Origin: Vibrio cortegadensis
Lineage (GTDB): Bacteria > Pseudomonadota > Gammaproteobacteria > Enterobacterales > Vibrionaceae
Direction of reading: 5' to 3'
Length of the DNA: 64,000 bases
NCBI RefSeq assembly: GCF_024347395.1
Contig: NZ_AP025472.1
Coordinates: forward strand, 2,542,001-2,606,000
The notes under the pieces are model-generated. The model had not been told where the DNA came from and did no database searches. It saw only the letters and a list, made by a program, of their open reading frames with translations. Shown one piece after another: positions 62,139 through 64,000 of this stretch. A program made the translations under genes and the position numbers. The first letter of the stretch is position 1, and every line of letters starts with the position of its first letter.

Positions 62139-62948
62139 TTAAAGGTCATTTAAGCCTAAAACATCAGTCATTGTATAGAAGCCAGCAGGCTTTTCATTTA
62201 GCCAAACCGCAGCTTTAATGGCACCATTAGCAAAGGTCATACGATCGGTCGCTTTATGAGTGATCTCAACACGTTCACCAATATCGGCAAACATTGCCGT
62301 GTGCTCTCCAATAATGTCACCTGCGCGAATCGTTGCAAAACCAATTTCATCTTTTGTACGTTCGCCAGTTATCCCTTCGCGAGACCAAACTGCCACATCA
62401 TTGAGATCATTTCCCATTGCATCTGCAATAGCTTCTCCCATGCCAATCGCAGTACCTGATGGCGCATCAACTTTATGACGATGGTGTGCCTCTACAATTT
62501 CCACGTCACAATAATCACCCATCACTTTCGCGGCTTTTTCCAGCAACTTAAAGACTAAGTTAACACCCACGCTATAGTTAGGTGCCATAATGATCGGAAT
62601 TTCTTTCGCAGCATGAGCGATCACTTGTTTCTCTTCTTCAGAAAAACCCGTTGTGCCAATCACCAGTTTTTTACCATGCTGACGGCATAATTCGATGTTA
62701 ACTAGAGTACTTACTGGTGCGGTGAAATCGACAATGACGTCAAACTGCTCAATTGATTTTTCTAAGTTATCAACCAGAGAAACATTAAAATGCCCCTCAC
62801 CGCAGAGTTCACCAATATCGACGCCAATGAGGGAAGATTCAGGACGCTCAGAGCCAGCTCCAACAGCAGCGCCTGAGTGATGATGTGTTGCTTTTACGAG
62901 GTTTCGGCCCATTCGGCCTGCTGCTCCTGCAATCGCAATTCGAACCAT
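62139..62948 (-). CDS. dapB: 4-hydroxy-tetrahydrodipicolinate reductase
   Basis: DapB reduces hydroxy-tetrahydrodipicolinate with NAD(P)H in the lysine/diaminopimelate pathway, feeding protein and cell-wall synthesis. The 269-residue protein starts MVRIAIAGAAGRMGRNLVKA at ATG 62948, behind AGGAG; the frame open to 62981 has no ribosome binding site. The nucleotide loop is GAAGRMGRN. The catalytic and substrate-binding stretch is VEAHHRHKVDAPSGTA, with the paired histidines and the lysine near residue 160. It stands upstream of carAB, as I remember for other vibrios and for E. coli. Confidence 0.97.
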   Translation of the reverse strand: MVRIAIAGAAGRMGRNLVKATHHHSGAAVGAGSERPESSLIGVDIGELCGEGHFNVSLVDNLEKSIEQFDVIVDFTAPVSTLVNIELCRQHGKKLVIGTTGFSEEEKQVIAHAAKEIPIIMAPNYSVGVNLVFKLLEKAAKVMGDYCDVEIVEAHHRHKVDAPSGTAIGMGEAIADAMGNDLNDVAVWSREGITGERTKDEIGFATIRAGDIIGEHTAMFADIGERVEITHKATDRMTFANGAIKAAVWLNEKPAGFYTMTDVLGLNDL

Positions 62949-63026
62949 TGCGTTGTTCTCCTTTTGTGATGATGAACACAATGTAACGTAAAGCGTTACT
63001 CCGTGCTAGAGTTTTAAACCCTATGA

Positions 63027-63428
63027 CTACCGCCTAAATTCTTTTATAACTCGCTCTAAAATTGGAACATTCGCTTCAGGAAATGCATACTTAGCTAGGT
63101 TTTCGACGGCCACCCACTCCCCTTGTTGCCCCTCTTTGCCATACGGTTCATGTTTAAATTGGCTCACTACGATGAAGTCAAATTTTAGAGATTTATCCGG
63201 GTAATCAAACTCCAAATGTTCGAATAAGGATTGTTCAACAATCTCAATACCAATTTCTTCGTTTAATTCACGGTTCATCGCATCCTCGATGGATTCCCCC
63301 TCTTCTACTTTGCCACCAGGGAACTCCCAAAAGCCTCCTTTATGAACGTGATCCGGGCGCTTTGTGATAAATACTTGGCTTTTATCTGAGTTAAAGATGA
63401 TCGCTGCAACGATATGGACGCGTTTCAT
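63027..63428 (-). CDS. mutT: 8-oxo-dGTP diphosphatase MutT
   Basis: MutT removes oxidised guanine nucleotides before they enter DNA. The 133-residue protein starts MKRVHIVAAIIFNSDKSQVF. I use the ATG at 63428 because AGGA is six bases upstream; an ATG two codons earlier directly abuts it. The Nudix box is complete: GKVEEGESIEDAMNRELNEE followed by IGI (G-x5-E-x7-REL-x-EE-x-G). The position after secA on the same strand matches the E. coli secA-mutT pair. Confidence 0.95.
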   Translation of the reverse strand: MKRVHIVAAIIFNSDKSQVFITKRPDHVHKGGFWEFPGGKVEEGESIEDAMNRELNEEIGIEIVEQSLFEHLEFDYPDKSLKFDFIVVSQFKHEPYGKEGQQGEWVAVENLAKYAFPEANVPILERVIKEFRR

Positions 63429-63451
63429 GTACATTCCTATGTTTTACCTAC

Positions 63452-63478
63452 AAAAAGAGCCGCCTAAGCGACTCTTTT
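63452..63478 (-). terminator. Hairpin between secA and mutT
   Basis: AAAGAG-c-CGC (63454-63463) pairs with GCG-a-CTCTTT (63468-63477) with one opposed mismatch and a four-base loop. A U-run follows on the minus strand. It can end secA transcripts before mutT or attenuate them. Confidence 0.75.
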
Positions 63479-63501
63479 ATTTATTAAAAACAGATCATGG
63501 A

Positions 63502-64000
63502 TTATGCAATTTGACCATGACACTGTTTGTATTTCTTACCAGAGCCACATGGACATGGTTCATTACGACCTACTTTACGCTCTTCACGTACCATAGGTTG
63601 GTGACCTTCTTCCGTATGCTCTTCATCAGATAACTGGTTATCCGCATTTTTATGTTGGAATTGCTGACGACGTGCCGCTTCTTCTGCTTGCGCTCGACGT
63701 TGCTCTTCCATACGTTCAACTTCTTCTTGTTGTTGAACTCGAACTTTGCTCAAGATAGTGATCACATCAAGTTTTAGTGCTTCAAGAAGATCCTCAAACA
63801 ACTCAAACGATTCACGCTTGTACTCTTGTTTTGGGTTCTTCTGAGCATAACCACGTAGGTGAATACCTTGACGTAAATGATCCATTGCCGCTAGGTGTTC
63901 TTTCCACAACGTATCAAGGGTTTGTAGCATCACTGATTTTTCAAAGTTACGTAAAACAGTTGCGCCAACAGTCTCTTCTTTAGCATGGTAAGTCTCAACT
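63502..64000 (-). CDS. secA: Preprotein translocase ATPase SecA, C-terminal part (window edge)
   Basis: SecA drives secretory proteins through SecYEG. The visible 165 codons, read continuously from the window end, begin VETYHAKEETVGATVLRNFE. They include the helical scaffold signature LDTLWKEHLAAMDHLRQGIH and LRGYAQKNPKQEYKRESFEL. A long charged linker (VQQQEEVERMEEQRRAQAEE) is followed by the zinc- and SecB-binding tail GRNEPCPCGSGKKYKQCHGQ, with its C-x-C-x8-C-H ligands intact. Most of the gene lies beyond base 64000. Confidence 0.97.
   Translation of the reverse strand, partial: VETYHAKEETVGATVLRNFEKSVMLQTLDTLWKEHLAAMDHLRQGIHLRGYAQKNPKQEYKRESFELFEDLLEALKLDVITILSKVRVQQQEEVERMEEQRRAQAEEAARRQQFQHKNADNQLSDEEHTEEGHQPMVREERKVGRNEPCPCGSGKKYKQCHGQIA

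Noticed and set aside
1..64000. Mobile elements, CRISPR arrays, tRNA or rRNA genes, toxin-antitoxin or defence genes
   Set aside because: I read the gene content across both strands and found no transposase, repeat-spacer pattern, tRNA-like cloverleaf or defence-type protein; this is core chromosome.

Overview
The window is a chromosomal segment of a Vibrio-type gammaproteobacterium, almost certainly the larger chromosome. The evidence is gene content and order: rppH-ptsP-tauE-lgt, mutH, tas and the exopolysaccharide regulator vpsR next to lysS-prfB-recJ-dsbC-xerD/fldB; thrABC near arcA, arcB and a GGDEF gene; two adjacent glutamate synthase operons; mtnN-cbiB-btuF-TRIC; dapB-carAB; mutT-secA. 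Base composition looks uniform and moderately AT-rich. I see no insertion sequence, prophage, integron, CRISPR array, tRNA or rRNA. This is ordinary core chromosome, not an accessory island.

Layout. 1-3859: minus-strand operon rppH-ptsP-tauE-lgt (lgt cut by the window edge). 3860-4483: divergent rppH/mutH gap with a cluster of DnaA boxes that resembles E. coli DARS2. 4484-9196: mutH, a DUF6482 gene, tas, a DUF1127-like gene, a new 41-residue ORF and vpsR. 9197-15570: minus-strand lysS, prfB (with its programmed +1 frameshift), recJ, dsbC and xerD, with fldB divergent. 16321-26867: brnQ, trmN6, srmB, yaaA, an AGCS symporter, a DUF3545 gene, a hemerythrin protein, ung, nfo and FNR-controlled grcA. 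26961-31835: thrABC with its leader peptide thrL and attenuator. 32140-40421: a small outer-membrane-type protein, an RraA paralogue, arcA (perfect FNR box upstream), a lipoprotein, arcB, a PAS-GGDEF diguanylate cyclase and yhcC. 40953-53289: gltBD of one lineage followed by gltBD of the E. coli type. 53376-57171: DUF1499 lipoprotein, mtnN, cbiB, btuF and a TRIC channel. 57262-64000: carB and carA with tandem ARG boxes, dapB, mutT and the 3' end of secA.

Themes. Redox control recurs: ArcA, ArcB, two perfect FNR boxes, GrcA and hemerythrin. DNA repair is well represented by mutH, recJ, ung, nfo and mutT. Two genes touch c-di-GMP, vpsR and the diguanylate cyclase. Amino-acid biosynthesis is controlled by a threonine/isoleucine attenuator and by ArgR sites at carA.

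No new multi-gene system is evident. The observations most worth checking are the DARS2-like DnaA-box array, an ArcB with only one of the two redox cysteines known from E. coli, a structured leader in front of the first gltB, a lipobox on DsbC, and the small ORF beside vpsR. All family assignments come from recognising the sequence by eye; no search was run.
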